In this document: positions 7,422-15,344 of the stretch, one piece after another
How the letters are laid out: each line of letters starts with the position of its first letter
Numbering within the stretch: the first letter of the stretch is position 1
Assembly (NCBI RefSeq): GCF_020687765.1
Contig: NZ_JAJEWJ010000008.1
Span: forward strand, 1 to 64,000
Source: Sphingobacterium sp. FBM7-1
GTDB taxonomy: Bacteria; Bacteroidota; Bacteroidia; Sphingobacteriales; Sphingobacteriaceae
Direction of reading: 5' to 3'
Length of the DNA: 64,000 nt
The notes under the pieces: model-generated
The model's database searches: none
What the model was told of the DNA's origin: nothing
Seen by the model: the letters and a program-made list of their open reading frames with translations, nothing else
Made by a program: the position numbers and the translations under genes

Positions 7422-8429
7422 ATGAAACAATATATGGATCGTGCAGCCCATGAGGCTGGACTTTTTACCCTGTCTCTGAGATGGGTAATCGGCTGGACTT
7501 ATTTTTCAGCTTTTTGGAGACGTCTGATTTTAGACAATAAATTAATTCCTGAAGAAGCCGGTTATATCGGTGAGAAATTTAACCACTTCCTCCCCAATGC
7601 TTTGGGCATCAAGCCTGTTATCGAATATTTAGTGCTGAACCCGGATGCGTTACAAACAGCCATGATCGCCTTCACTATTGTGGAAGCTGTTGTCGGGCTG
7701 TTTATTATATTGGGTTTGTTTACGCGGCTGATGAGCGTAGGCGTGTTTTTTTTAGCGATGGGGATACTGTTGGGCTCGGGATGGCTAGGAACCACTTGCT
7801 TGGATGAATGGCAAATTGGTGTGCTCGGTGTGGCGAGCGGCTTCGTCTTGTTCCTGACGGGCAGTGGGCCTTATTCGCTTGATCATTATTTCATAAAACG
7901 ATCGTATTCGTTTACGGGTAAAAAGTGGTTTACTTATCTAGGTTCGGGTATCATGCCTATAAAAAACCTGGCTCCGAAAGTTTTGTTTGTATCGATACTC
8001 ATAGCCGGGCTGACGTTATTTACGAATCAATATTTTCATGGGGGTGTATTTGGTCAACTTCATAACAAGTCGGTCAAACCGAAAGTCGAGATCTCGCATG
8101 TACAACAGCAGGGTTCTCAGTTAGCTTTTCGACTGTTTCGAGTGGAGGGGGCCGATGTGTATGGCTCGTTCTTGATCGGTATACAGGTGCTGGACGAAAA
8201 TAATCGTATTGTAAAATCTATCGATCAAGAGGAGTTGGCACAGTTTCCTGTGGAGCGCATTCATAACCACTATGTTGCTAAGATTAAACCAGGTCTTCAC
8301 AGCCTGATTTTACCCCTCGGCGCAAAAGCAGATCTTACGATCGATTTGGGAGATATTACGCTGCGCGATGGATATCGCCTAAAGCTTATCGATATTAGCG
8401 GGATAACATGGACAGCTACAATTAGTTAG
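7422..8429 (+). CDS. DoxD/DoxA-like (TQO small subunit) DoxX-superfamily membrane protein
   Basis: A 335-residue protein with an N-terminal DoxD/DoxX-type four-helix membrane domain (about 1-165; motif LRWVIGWTYFSAFWRR and the helix MIAFTIVEAVVGLFIILGLFTRL), then a further helix near 185-205 and a C-terminal soluble DoxA-like domain of about 125 residues with strands. In Acidianus thiosulfate:quinone oxidoreductase, DoxD and DoxA are separate subunits; fused forms like this are frequent in Bacteroidota. Activity with thiosulfate is not implied. The upstream CxxC protein may be a partner (inference). Confidence 0.75.
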   Translation: MKQYMDRAAHEAGLFTLSLRWVIGWTYFSAFWRRLILDNKLIPEEAGYIGEKFNHFLPNALGIKPVIEYLVLNPDALQTAMIAFTIVEAVVGLFIILGLFTRLMSVGVFFLAMGILLGSGWLGTTCLDEWQIGVLGVASGFVLFLTGSGPYSLDHYFIKRSYSFTGKKWFTYLGSGIMPIKNLAPKVLFVSILIAGLTLFTNQYFHGGVFGQLHNKSVKPKVEISHVQQQGSQLAFRLFRVEGADVYGSFLIGIQVLDENNRIVKSIDQEELAQFPVERIHNHYVAKIKPGLHSLILPLGAKADLTIDLGDITLRDGYRLKLIDISGITWTATIS

Positions 8430-8441
8430 ACCCGGAGGCGT

Positions 8442-8478
8442 ATGTGCAATTTGGAAAGCAGATTTTCAGATTGCACAT
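8442..8478. terminator. inverted repeat between convergent genes
   Basis: ATGTGCAAT at 8442-8450 is the exact reverse complement of ATTGCACAT at 8470-8478, with a 19-base loop. It sits between the stops of the DoxD-like gene and the convergent PIN toxin gene. There is no long T tract, so it may be a weak terminator or a 3' stabilising hairpin. Confidence 0.45.
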
Positions 8479-8530
8479 TTGCTTCTCCCTGTTTCAGGTA
8501 ATTTTGAGTTATCCTCAAACCAGTATGCCA

Positions 8531-8953
8531 TTATTGATGGCTAAGTCGTAAAAGAAGTTCGTCGGGTGGTAGGGCGATAATCTCTGATTTTTTAAAGTCT
8601 TTTACATTACGAGTTACGATGAAGTCTAGCTTTTTTACGGAATGAGCGGCTAATATTTGGATAGCATCCTCGAAATCATCATGGTTCGATAATAAGCTTT
8701 TTTTTATAATAGCTATGTCGATAGGGATGATTTCAATAAAATCTAATAATGAATATAAAATTTTTCGTAACTCCTGTTCTTTGATATATTTCTTCAACAG
8801 ATAATGGGTGGTCGCAAAAGAGTGGGACGAGGTGTACAGCTTAATTTTGTTTTTACTCGCTAAATCAAAAATTTCAATGGCGAATTTGCTGAACGGACGC
8901 CTATCTGACAATAGATCTATAAGTATATTGGTGTCCACAAATATATGCTGCAT
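8531..8953 (-). CDS. PIN-domain toxin (VapC-like ribonuclease)
   Basis: A PIN-domain endoribonuclease of about 140 residues. It starts MQHIFVDTNILIDLLSDRRPF, carrying the first catalytic aspartate in FVDTN; further acidic residues sit in DDFEDAIQILAA (about 98-109) and in FIVTRNVKDF. I chose the ATG at 8953, one base after the antitoxin stop; in-frame ATGs further upstream would extend it into the antitoxin gene. It forms a two-gene operon with the antitoxin and would be held inactive by it. VapC-type toxins cut specific RNAs; the target here is unknown. Confidence 0.85.
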   Translation of the reverse strand: MQHIFVDTNILIDLLSDRRPFSKFAIEIFDLASKNKIKLYTSSHSFATTHYLLKKYIKEQELRKILYSLLDFIEIIPIDIAIIKKSLLSNHDDFEDAIQILAAHSVKKLDFIVTRNVKDFKKSEIIALPPDELLLRLSHQ

Positions 8954-8954
8954 T

Positions 8955-9200
8955 CTAGAGGTGTTTTGTTTCATAATATGTCGATAATTCCTTTTTTTCA
9001 TCGAAATCATCAGGTAACTTTACCGAACCTATTATTTTTCTCAGTTTAGGAGAGACTTGTTGCAAGTCTTGATTTTCTTCAACGAGCGTACCGAGATAAT
9101 TTTCTACCAATTCGGACAAACTTCGGCCTGTCTGCTTCGCATACTTTTTGGCTTTCTCAATAATGCGCTCTTCGACTGTGAGGGTTAATTTTGTTGCCAT
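8955..9200 (-). CDS. antitoxin, DUF6364-like (ribbon-helix-helix type)
   Basis: 81 residues: MATKLTLTVEERIIEKAKKYAKQTGRSLSELVENYLGTL matches the DUF6364 / ribbon-helix-helix antitoxin pattern, with an N-terminal beta strand for DNA contact, then two helices. The C-terminal part (SVKLPDDFDEKKELSTYYETKHL) would bind the PIN toxin, whose gene follows after one base. It probably represses its own promoter. Confidence 0.85.
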   Translation of the reverse strand: MATKLTLTVEERIIEKAKKYAKQTGRSLSELVENYLGTLVEENQDLQQVSPKLRKIIGSVKLPDDFDEKKELSTYYETKHL

Positions 9201-9593
9201 GACTATACGTATCTTTTTGATAAATATACGTATTTTGTTGGTAAATACAAAGTATACCTAGAACAATTATTACCCCTAAACGGAACAATAGTTACCCCCT
9301 TTTCTGCTTTTCGTCCCCTTAATTTTACAATTCCATTTTAAACATTAGGATTCAATTAACGACGAACGCAGGGGTGAATACACCTTCTAGTGGTTGTGAA
9401 ACTGCCGGGAGGTGCTGTGAAATGGTTTTAAAGCTCACCCAGCTGGTTTAGCGTGGCTGTAGGGGTTATTGCAGGTTTTTTTTGGTGTTCCTGATCAGAA
9501 AGATCCAGTTTTGGCACAGTGATCACAAGCCTTCGGGCACAGCGATCTATCTAGAACCGATAGATGCTTCGTTAAACTAGCTAAAACAGAAAA
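9201..9593. other. 393-bp gap holding IS-end-like repeats
   Basis: Between the antitoxin gene and the small ORF at 9594 there is no convincing gene. The left part holds two GAACAAT-type repeats (9261-9298, listed separately). The rest contains short open stretches in several frames, e.g. KLPGGAVKWF followed by TAA near 9404-9430, that could be debris of an insertion element, but none can be assigned. Confidence 0.4.
9261..9298. repeat. two 16-bp direct repeats with 22-bp period, resembling an IS21-type terminus
   Basis: GAACAATTATTACCCC at 9261-9276 and GAACAATAGTTACCCC at 9283-9298 differ at two positions. Several short direct repeats of this period at an element's end are a habit of the IS21 family. 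No istA or istB gene is in the window, so this would be a solo end. Confidence 0.4.
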
Positions 9594-9719
9594 ATGGAAA
9601 AATACATGGAAACCATTCAACGTCTCGCGGAGACTGCGGCCTATACTTTCAGTCAACATGAAAGTTTGCAGATGATGGCCGTGGGAACTTCGGAGAAGTG
9701 TAAACTTTATTTTATTTAA
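9594..9719 (+). CDS. 41-residue peptide ORF with its own hairpin
   Basis: ATG at 9594 to TAA at 9717-9719 encodes 41 residues beginning MEKYMETIQRLAETAAY and ending SEKCKLYFI, with a single cysteine six residues from the end. An amphipathic N-terminal helix followed by a short, partly hydrophobic tail resembles a leader-plus-core peptide, but no double-Gly or other processing site is seen. A strong hairpin follows 18 bases later, so it could be its own transcript. The gene for an LpxL-like protein begins 117 bases downstream. It is too short for composition statistics and may be chance. Confidence 0.35.
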   Translation: MEKYMETIQRLAETAAYTFSQHESLQMMAVGTSEKCKLYFI

Positions 9720-9737
9720 CCGTGCATAGGCAGGGAT

Positions 9738-9766
9738 AAAAGGGGGGACCGGGCGCACCCCCTTTT
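9738..9766. terminator. strong hairpin after the 41-residue ORF
   Basis: AAAAGGGGG and CCCCCTTTT pair perfectly around an 11-base loop. The run of T on one side and A on the other lets it act in either direction. It separates the small ORF from the LpxL-like gene. Confidence 0.6.
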
Positions 9767-9836
9767 CCATAGCCGACGCCAACCATGAACCTAAGGGGTC
9801 TAGCTAACCAATTACCCATACATTAAAAACGTATCT

Positions 9837-10805
9837 ATGAACAAGAAAATGAAAAATACAGGGGTGCTTGTGCACACCGGTGCCGATAGGAATGAGATAT
9901 CGGCCGATGACTGGAACAAGGGTATAAAATGTATTACCTTACTCTACCATTGGGGGATGATCGAGGGCTATGAAGATGCACTTCGCATCATGGGGCTTTA
10001 TCAGAACTGGATAATGCAGGGAGCTTTTAAGCATGATGAGACCTTATTGCCGCAATTACAGGGACATTTACCGCCCATTATGGGGCCAAAGATATGGGCC
10101 TGCTTTCATGTGGGGCCGTATGCCTTATTGGCTCGTGCACTCCTCCAGCGGGGAGAAGGTTTGGTGGTATTGTTGAAGGAATCCGTCTATAAGGAACAAT
10201 ACCCGATATATGTGGAGCATTTTAAGCGTATGTTCGGCAGAGCGCCGGAGCCAACGGAATTGTATTTTGTATGTGCAGAAGAAATGGGCGCGCTTATTAA
10301 ATTGCGACATTGTATAGAAAGGGGGTTGCATGTGCTATGCTATGTTGATGGACAGGAAGGGGCTATCGCCGATCGGGGCTGGACGAGCGTGAATGTGCAT
10401 CATATACCGCTGGATGTGCGACAAGGGATGGCGGTTTTGAGTCAATGGACTAAAACACCCATATGTCCGTTGTTGATGACCGTGGAGGAGGATAGGCTGC
10501 GGGTACGTTATCGTCCGGAAATTGCAGTGACGTGCAAGGACGATTATGGTCCGGCATTGCAATATGCTTATCAATTGTTGGAGACGCTACGGCCGGAAGA
10601 GTTTATTCAGTGGGAATTTCCCCATCACCTATTTGCGAACATGGAATCGGTACCGGTTCCTGACCGGGACGATTTATTGGTGCCCGTGGATGTACAGGGA
10701 AAAATAAGAATCTTTAATATGGGATCTAGACAGATTTTGGCCTGTCGGGAGGAAGCGCAGTCGGCGGTAGAGGATTTACGGGTACATATTTCAAAAATAT
10801 TTTAG
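9837..10805 (+). CDS. LpxL/HtrB-like (lysophospholipid acyltransferase superfamily) protein with altered catalytic motif
   Basis: A 322-residue soluble protein resembling the LpxL/HtrB late acyltransferases of lipid A: KIWACFHVGPYALLARAL matches the region of the HX4(D/E) motif, GLHVLCYVDGQEGA matches the later D-x-x-x-G block, and LDVRQGMAVLSQWTKTPICPLL the segment before the last strand. The motif here is H-VGPY-A, so the acidic partner of the catalytic histidine is replaced by alanine, and the usual N-terminal membrane anchor is absent. It may not transfer acyl chains, or may act on an unusual acceptor. It lies between the 41-residue ORF and a LytS/LytTR pair. An ATG at codon 5 is an alternative start. 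Confidence 0.6.
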   Translation: MNKKMKNTGVLVHTGADRNEISADDWNKGIKCITLLYHWGMIEGYEDALRIMGLYQNWIMQGAFKHDETLLPQLQGHLPPIMGPKIWACFHVGPYALLARALLQRGEGLVVLLKESVYKEQYPIYVEHFKRMFGRAPEPTELYFVCAEEMGALIKLRHCIERGLHVLCYVDGQEGAIADRGWTSVNVHHIPLDVRQGMAVLSQWTKTPICPLLMTVEEDRLRVRYRPEIAVTCKDDYGPALQYAYQLLETLRPEEFIQWEFPHHLFANMESVPVPDRDDLLVPVDVQGKIRIFNMGSRQILACREEAQSAVEDLRVHISKIF

Positions 10806-10934
10806 TTTGTTGCTGTTTAATAAAAATATTATGTAATTTTAAGTTTCAAGAATAATCTCTTAAGAAATAAATAGCTGCATGTCTCAGATGGCGGATCATG
10901 CAGTAATGACTTAGCGGTCTTAATTCGTGTATAT

Positions 10935-12041
10935 ATGACGAAAGCTATCCTTTTTAAACCTTTTCCTATTTATATCCACGTAATCGGCTGGGTAGTTTAT
11001 CTGCTATGGATAGGCGGCGTCAATGTTTTTAAATACGGTTGGAGCCACCTATGGGTAGTCTTGGCGCTCACGCCGGTTATGTTGGCTATATTCTATTTTA
11101 ATTGGAATGGGTTGCGAAAGCTTTTTAAGAACGGATGGAACTGGAAAGGTATTGGACTCTCCCCGCTTTATCTGCTGTTATTATTGTATCTCGGCTATCA
11201 AGTGTTATATGGTTTTCCCAATGAATTTTCGGAGCGTATACTGCGGTCGCCCGAGAATCCGGTGTTTGATGTTACGATGTTTGTTATTGAGGTTGCTGGG
11301 TTTTATTGGGCGTTTGCTTATAAGGGGCTGGGACTGGCTGCGGCAGAGGTTCTCTATAATTTGCTAAAGGTGCGCTACGTCTATCTGACAGGAAAGCGAC
11401 AGATCTTGGAGGAGGAGCGTCAACGTATCTGTATGCAGCGATGGATTTCCCATTTCTTGGGTAATTTGAATCAGAGCCTAATTTTTGCAATCAAGAAGGG
11501 GAACGCCTCGTTCCGTGTGCTGGAATCCTATGGTATCATCTGGGCATTTGGCATGCGTATTATAGCCAGAGAAAAGAGTTTCTTTATTCCTTTGGATCTT
11601 GAATTGTATCATCTGAAACGTTTAAGGGGGATGTATCCGCTGGAGACGCTTCAAGTGGAGGTTGGTGGAGAGACGAGCGGTGTGCAGGTGCTACCGATGG
11701 CTTTGTTGGCGCTCTATAAAAATATGTACAAGCATGGTGACGTACAATCGGAATCGGATGCTGTTTTTAAAGTCGATTGTGCGACAGACAGGCTAGTAGT
11801 GCGGACGGAAAATAGGTTGGCTCCAAGGTCGGCTTGGGTGTATCAAGAGGGTGGAGCGGGGCTACAACAACTAAAAGATATCCTCGGTATGCAGTATGGG
11901 GATAGGGCGCGTTTGGCATATCGTACGGAAAACGAGACATTTTTTTTAGAGATCGAAATACGAGTAAATAATGGACGTGTACAAAACAATTTTGAAGCTA
12001 GCGGATGCGAAAAAGAAAATTCGGGTCGCCGTGCTGGATGA
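10935..12041 (+). CDS. LytS/YehU-type sensor histidine kinase, divergent
   Basis: A 368-residue inner-membrane protein with about four N-terminal helices (to roughly residue 150), a linker helix, and a cytoplasmic half resembling the LytS (His_kinase) family. The usual PHFLFNxLN phospho-acceptor motif appears as SHFLGNLNQSL (about 177-187), so the histidine is kept. The ATP-binding N-box is degenerate (LYKNMYKHGD) and the G-box reads GAGLQQL. The response-regulator gene begins within its last codons (71-base overlap), so the two are translationally coupled. Sensor input is probably in the membrane part. Reduced kinase activity is possible given the drift in the motifs. Confidence 0.7.
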   Translation: MTKAILFKPFPIYIHVIGWVVYLLWIGGVNVFKYGWSHLWVVLALTPVMLAIFYFNWNGLRKLFKNGWNWKGIGLSPLYLLLLLYLGYQVLYGFPNEFSERILRSPENPVFDVTMFVIEVAGFYWAFAYKGLGLAAAEVLYNLLKVRYVYLTGKRQILEEERQRICMQRWISHFLGNLNQSLIFAIKKGNASFRVLESYGIIWAFGMRIIAREKSFFIPLDLELYHLKRLRGMYPLETLQVEVGGETSGVQVLPMALLALYKNMYKHGDVQSESDAVFKVDCATDRLVVRTENRLAPRSAWVYQEGGAGLQQLKDILGMQYGDRARLAYRTENETFFLEIEIRVNNGRVQNNFEASGCEKENSGRRAG

Positions 12042-12816
12042 CGAACAGGATGCGGTAGAACATCTCGTTGACTTTATTAGATTGACGGATGATTTTGAAT
12101 TGGTCTTTACGGCCAATAATCCTCGGGAGATGTTGGCCCGGCTCAAGAAAGACGCGGTGGATGTGTTATTCCTCGATATGGAAATGCCGGGGATGCATGG
12201 GATGAAGTTTATTCCACAGCTTAATTTTCTAAAAACGGTAAATCCGCTGATCGCTGATTTGCAGGTGGTGGTCTGTACGGCGCACGAACATTTTGCGCGG
12301 GAATCTTTTGATCGTAAGGTGACGGATTACCTCACGAAGCCTATTTATTTTGATCGGTATATCGAGGCTGTTGCGGAGGTCAAAAAACGATTGCTGCCGT
12401 TAGGGCTGAATTACCTGGATCGGAACAATCACTGTTTGCTGGTTTATGGTCAGCGGGGTTTGGAAATTGCCCGACTGAATTATGATGAGATCATTTATGT
12501 GGAAGCGAATGATGATAAGACCTGGTTATGGATTAGTCAGACCGAATATTTTGAAACGTACGAGAAAATAAGCGAGGTGTTGCTACGGCTGCCGAAAGCG
12601 AATTTTGTGCGGGTGCACCGTAGCTATGCGATTTCGCTCAATCATTTTAAACAGATAATAAGTGTCACGGGGAGTAAGGACAAGCGAATTCAATTGGCCG
12701 GTACGGATACCGGAATTCCTATAGGAGCGAAAGATAAGTATCCGCTGTTCGAGCAATGGTTGGGTGAAAATGCTATTCGCGGAAAGAAGGTCTCGACAAT
12801 AGCGCTGAGAGAATAA
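11971..12816 (+). CDS. LytTR-family response regulator
   Basis: A 281-residue regulator: receiver domain at about 18-140, with DDEQ acidic pocket, phospho-acceptor aspartate in VLFLDMEMPG (about residue 69) and the lysine in YLTKPI; C-terminal LytTR DNA-binding domain from about 165 with IIYVEANDDKTWLW and FVRVHRSYAISLNHF. It is coupled to the LytS-like kinase upstream. Target genes are unknown; the LpxL-like gene and the 41-residue ORF just upstream are natural candidates. The ORF carries about 17 residues before the receiver, so the true start may be slightly downstream. Confidence 0.85.
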   Translation: MDVYKTILKLADAKKKIRVAVLDDEQDAVEHLVDFIRLTDDFELVFTANNPREMLARLKKDAVDVLFLDMEMPGMHGMKFIPQLNFLKTVNPLIADLQVVVCTAHEHFARESFDRKVTDYLTKPIYFDRYIEAVAEVKKRLLPLGLNYLDRNNHCLLVYGQRGLEIARLNYDEIIYVEANDDKTWLWISQTEYFETYEKISEVLLRLPKANFVRVHRSYAISLNHFKQIISVTGSKDKRIQLAGTDTGIPIGAKDKYPLFEQWLGENAIRGKKVSTIALRE

Positions 12817-12822
12817 GATGGA

Positions 12823-12843
12823 GCACCGGTAATGTACCGGTGC
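12823..12843. terminator. hairpin between convergent genes
   Basis: GCACCGGTA, loop ATG, TACCGGTGC: a perfect 9-bp stem in the 42-bp gap between the response regulator and the acyl-CoA dehydrogenase gene. There is no T tract. Confidence 0.55.
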
Positions 12844-12858
12844 CGTGATCCTGCTTGC

Positions 12859-14361
12859 CTAAAAGGCGAAGTCGAGCCAGTCACTTTCGCCTTCGTAGCT
12901 GACAACGAGTTCGGCATGGTTGCTTAACGCGAAGTTGGACGCTAGCTGCGCAATATCGAGTTGCATATTATAAATGCAGTTTTCGACCAGATCCTGACGG
13001 AATCCTTTTTCTTGCATATCGAGCACATATTGGATGTTGACGAGTCTAGCAATTATTTTTCCGAGGTCGACTAATTTTCGCTGTGCGAGGTTATCGCTTA
13101 CCGTAAATTGAAGTTGTTCCCGGAAATGGGGAACGGCTTTCTCGGTTTGTGGTAAGCTAGCCAATGATTGGTAGAACGAGCTTTCTTTTTGACGCTTCAT
13201 CCGTTTTAAAACGATTTCTGCGATTTGGGTGTATAGCATCTCGTTCGATCCTTCAAAAATCTGGAACGGCCGGCTGTCGATAATGCCTCTTCCGGCAATA
13301 TGGTTGATTTTGTATCCGTTGGCACCGGAAACTTGCAAACAAAGTTGCGCGGATTCCTGCATGAGGTCGGTGACTAAGGCTTTCATGCTGTTGGCTTCGA
13401 GGCCTTCGGTAGCGAGGTTGTACTCGATACCGCTGATAGTGCTGCTCCGGGCACACATGCCGGAACAGATCGTGAAAGCAGTTTGTATTCTGGAAAGCTG
13501 ATATTGTACGGCATCTAGGGCGAGCAGGTTACCTGCGCCGACCATACGGTTGGTGCAGTGTTGTAGTGCTTCGTCTAACATACGTTTGATAAAGCCCATG
13601 CCCATGCCGGGAAATTGCAAACGGCTGCGGTGCAGGATATCCAGCATCATCTTGATGCCGGTGCTCTCTGGCTGTAATCGCTGATAGGTCGGAACCTCCA
13701 GGTCAATCACATTTAGACCGTATGGAATCATGTATAAGCCTAGGTTGCTGTATAGCTGTTCTACCTTAATGTGTTGTTTAGGATCGGCGTTGTCCGTGAC
13801 GAAGAAGTCAACGTCCCGTGCCAGTTCACCGTCGCTTACCTGCTTGCGGGCGGCGACTAACCAGTAATCGGCCTGACCGGTAAGACCTTGCCAGTGTTTC
13901 TTTCCACTGATGGCATAACCTTCGTCTGTATTGCGGTAAGCGGTGCGCATGTTTAACGCATCGCTTCCGTAATCGGGCTCGGTAATCATGAGTCCGCCCA
14001 TGCGGTGACCGCTCAGGAATTCTGGAAATACTTTTTCTTTTATTTTATCGTCGCCGTATTTGGCCAATGGCTCTAAAAACAGAGCGATATTGATACCAAA
14101 CGTGAGGGAAAGGGGAAGGGATTCGTAGGATGCGGCGGAAAGAACACTTAAACACTCTTTCACTACGCTGCCACGGCCGCCATAGGCTGTCGGGACGGCT
14201 ACTGCGAGTGGATGGGTTTCCATGATGTCCCGCCAGATGTGCGGAGGTAGTCCTCGGTCGTGGCTTAATTCATTAATGTCTTGCTGCTCGTGAAAGACAC
14301 GCTTAAGGACCTGATTAAACTTTGCTATAAATACGGACAGTTCTTCCTTACCTGACTCCAT
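12859..14361 (-). CDS. acyl-CoA dehydrogenase family flavoprotein
   Basis: A 500-residue cytoplasmic flavoenzyme of the acyl-CoA dehydrogenase fold. Visible landmarks: a helical N-terminal domain, the beta-domain motif MITEPDYGSDALNMRTAY (about 157-174) that contacts FAD, SGKKHWQGLTGQADYWLV, and the C-terminal helical domain with IFEGSNEMLYTQIAEIVLKR, the position around the usual catalytic/flavin region. It would oxidise an acyl-CoA or related thioester at C2-C3; the substrate cannot be read. About 100 residues longer than the standard enzymes because of a C-terminal extension. It stands alone, 95 bp from the stress-protein gene on the same strand. Confidence 0.8.
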   Translation of the reverse strand: MESGKEELSVFIAKFNQVLKRVFHEQQDINELSHDRGLPPHIWRDIMETHPLAVAVPTAYGGRGSVVKECLSVLSAASYESLPLSLTFGINIALFLEPLAKYGDDKIKEKVFPEFLSGHRMGGLMITEPDYGSDALNMRTAYRNTDEGYAISGKKHWQGLTGQADYWLVAARKQVSDGELARDVDFFVTDNADPKQHIKVEQLYSNLGLYMIPYGLNVIDLEVPTYQRLQPESTGIKMMLDILHRSRLQFPGMGMGFIKRMLDEALQHCTNRMVGAGNLLALDAVQYQLSRIQTAFTICSGMCARSSTISGIEYNLATEGLEANSMKALVTDLMQESAQLCLQVSGANGYKINHIAGRGIIDSRPFQIFEGSNEMLYTQIAEIVLKRMKRQKESSFYQSLASLPQTEKAVPHFREQLQFTVSDNLAQRKLVDLGKIIARLVNIQYVLDMQEKGFRQDLVENCIYNMQLDIAQLASNFALSNHAELVVSYEGESDWLDFAF

Positions 14362-14456
14362 GTAACACGTTTTAAATAATATTGATGAGCAAACTTACGC
14401 AAAATGCCCTGTATTCGGGATATTCAATTTGAAAAATTTATGGAGAGGTGTTTCCT

Positions 14457-15344
14457 TTACCGCTTTTTGATCACAAGTATGGGCATGGTCTGATTGCTCC
14501 GTATGAGGTCATTCGTGGTACTTCCGATGAAAAGTCGTGTTATATTGTTGGCGCCCCGGGCGGAAATCACAATCATATCGAATTTTCCTTTTTCGGCTTC
14601 GCGCCGGATGGCCTCCACGACCGAATATTCTTTTTTATCGACATACTTAAATTGGATATCGGCTGGTAAGGCGTGTTTCTTCTGGAGCTCCAAGAAACGG
14701 CTGTGTAAGTGCTTCCTGGTTTGTTCTTGCGCTTTCTCCCGGTCGATATAGGGGAAGTAAAACGAAGGGATACCATACACATGCAGGGCCTCGATTTCGC
14801 TTTTTGTCTGTCGTGCGAGTAGCAGAGCGGCTTGCAAGGCCTGGACGGAGTTGCCGCTGAAGTCAGTCGTAGCAAGGATCTTTTGGAGTTCGAGACGGGC
14901 GCCTTCAGGTACAAGGAGCAAATGGGTGTTTAGCATGCGAACAAGCTTCTGGGGCAGGCCGCCGGTTCCTTTTAGCTCGCTTTTGTCGCCCACAACGACG
15001 ACGTCTATTTGGTGGTCGACGGCTAGTTCGGTCAGCGCACTTTCGGTGTGTTGCTCGTTGGTTACGATAAGGGAATGGTCACTGGCACCGGTATAGTTCT
15101 GGGTGATATTGCGTTTGAGCTCTTCTTCGATGATCTCGTCGATTCGGATGTCTTCGCCAAGAATATCTTCGTATAGTTGGTTGAGTACGGACTGCTTGAT
15201 ATTGTGTGCAAAATAGATGTGCTGGATGGAGAAGATGCTATTTAAAAAGCTCATATAACGGAGCAATACGGCATCCATCTCGGTCAAGTCGAGCGCCACC
15301 AAAATATTCAGTTTTTTATCGAGGGTATTTTTCTTATTCATCAT
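14457..15344 (-). CDS. universal stress protein, two Usp domains in tandem
   Basis: About 295 residues: Usp domain 1 from NILVALDLTEMDAVLL and Usp domain 2 from KILATTDFSGNSVQALQAALLLA, the latter ending with the nucleotide-binding type motif SARGANNITRLFIGSTTNDLIRS. The first domain has lost that glycine-rich loop. I start at the Met pair at 15344/15341, which overlaps the end of the transporter gene by a few bases; an upstream ATG at 15362 would add six residues. The overlap implies an operon with the BCCT transporter, so it may sense or adjust that transporter (inference). Confidence 0.8.
   Translation of the reverse strand: MMNKKNTLDKKLNILVALDLTEMDAVLLRYMSFLNSIFSIQHIYFAHNIKQSVLNQLYEDILGEDIRIDEIIEEELKRNITQNYTGASDHSLIVTNEQHTESALTELAVDHQIDVVVVGDKSELKGTGGLPQKLVRMLNTHLLLVPEGARLELQKILATTDFSGNSVQALQAALLLARQTKSEIEALHVYGIPSFYFPYIDREKAQEQTRKHLHSRFLELQKKHALPADIQFKYVDKKEYSVVEAIRREAEKGKFDMIVISARGANNITRLFIGSTTNDLIRSNQTMPILVIKKR

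Noticed and set aside
9495..9782. Minus-strand ORF of 95 codons overlapping the 41-residue ORF
   Set aside because: Runs through the strong hairpin and has no recognisable domain; the plus-strand small ORF ends just before the hairpin and fits better.
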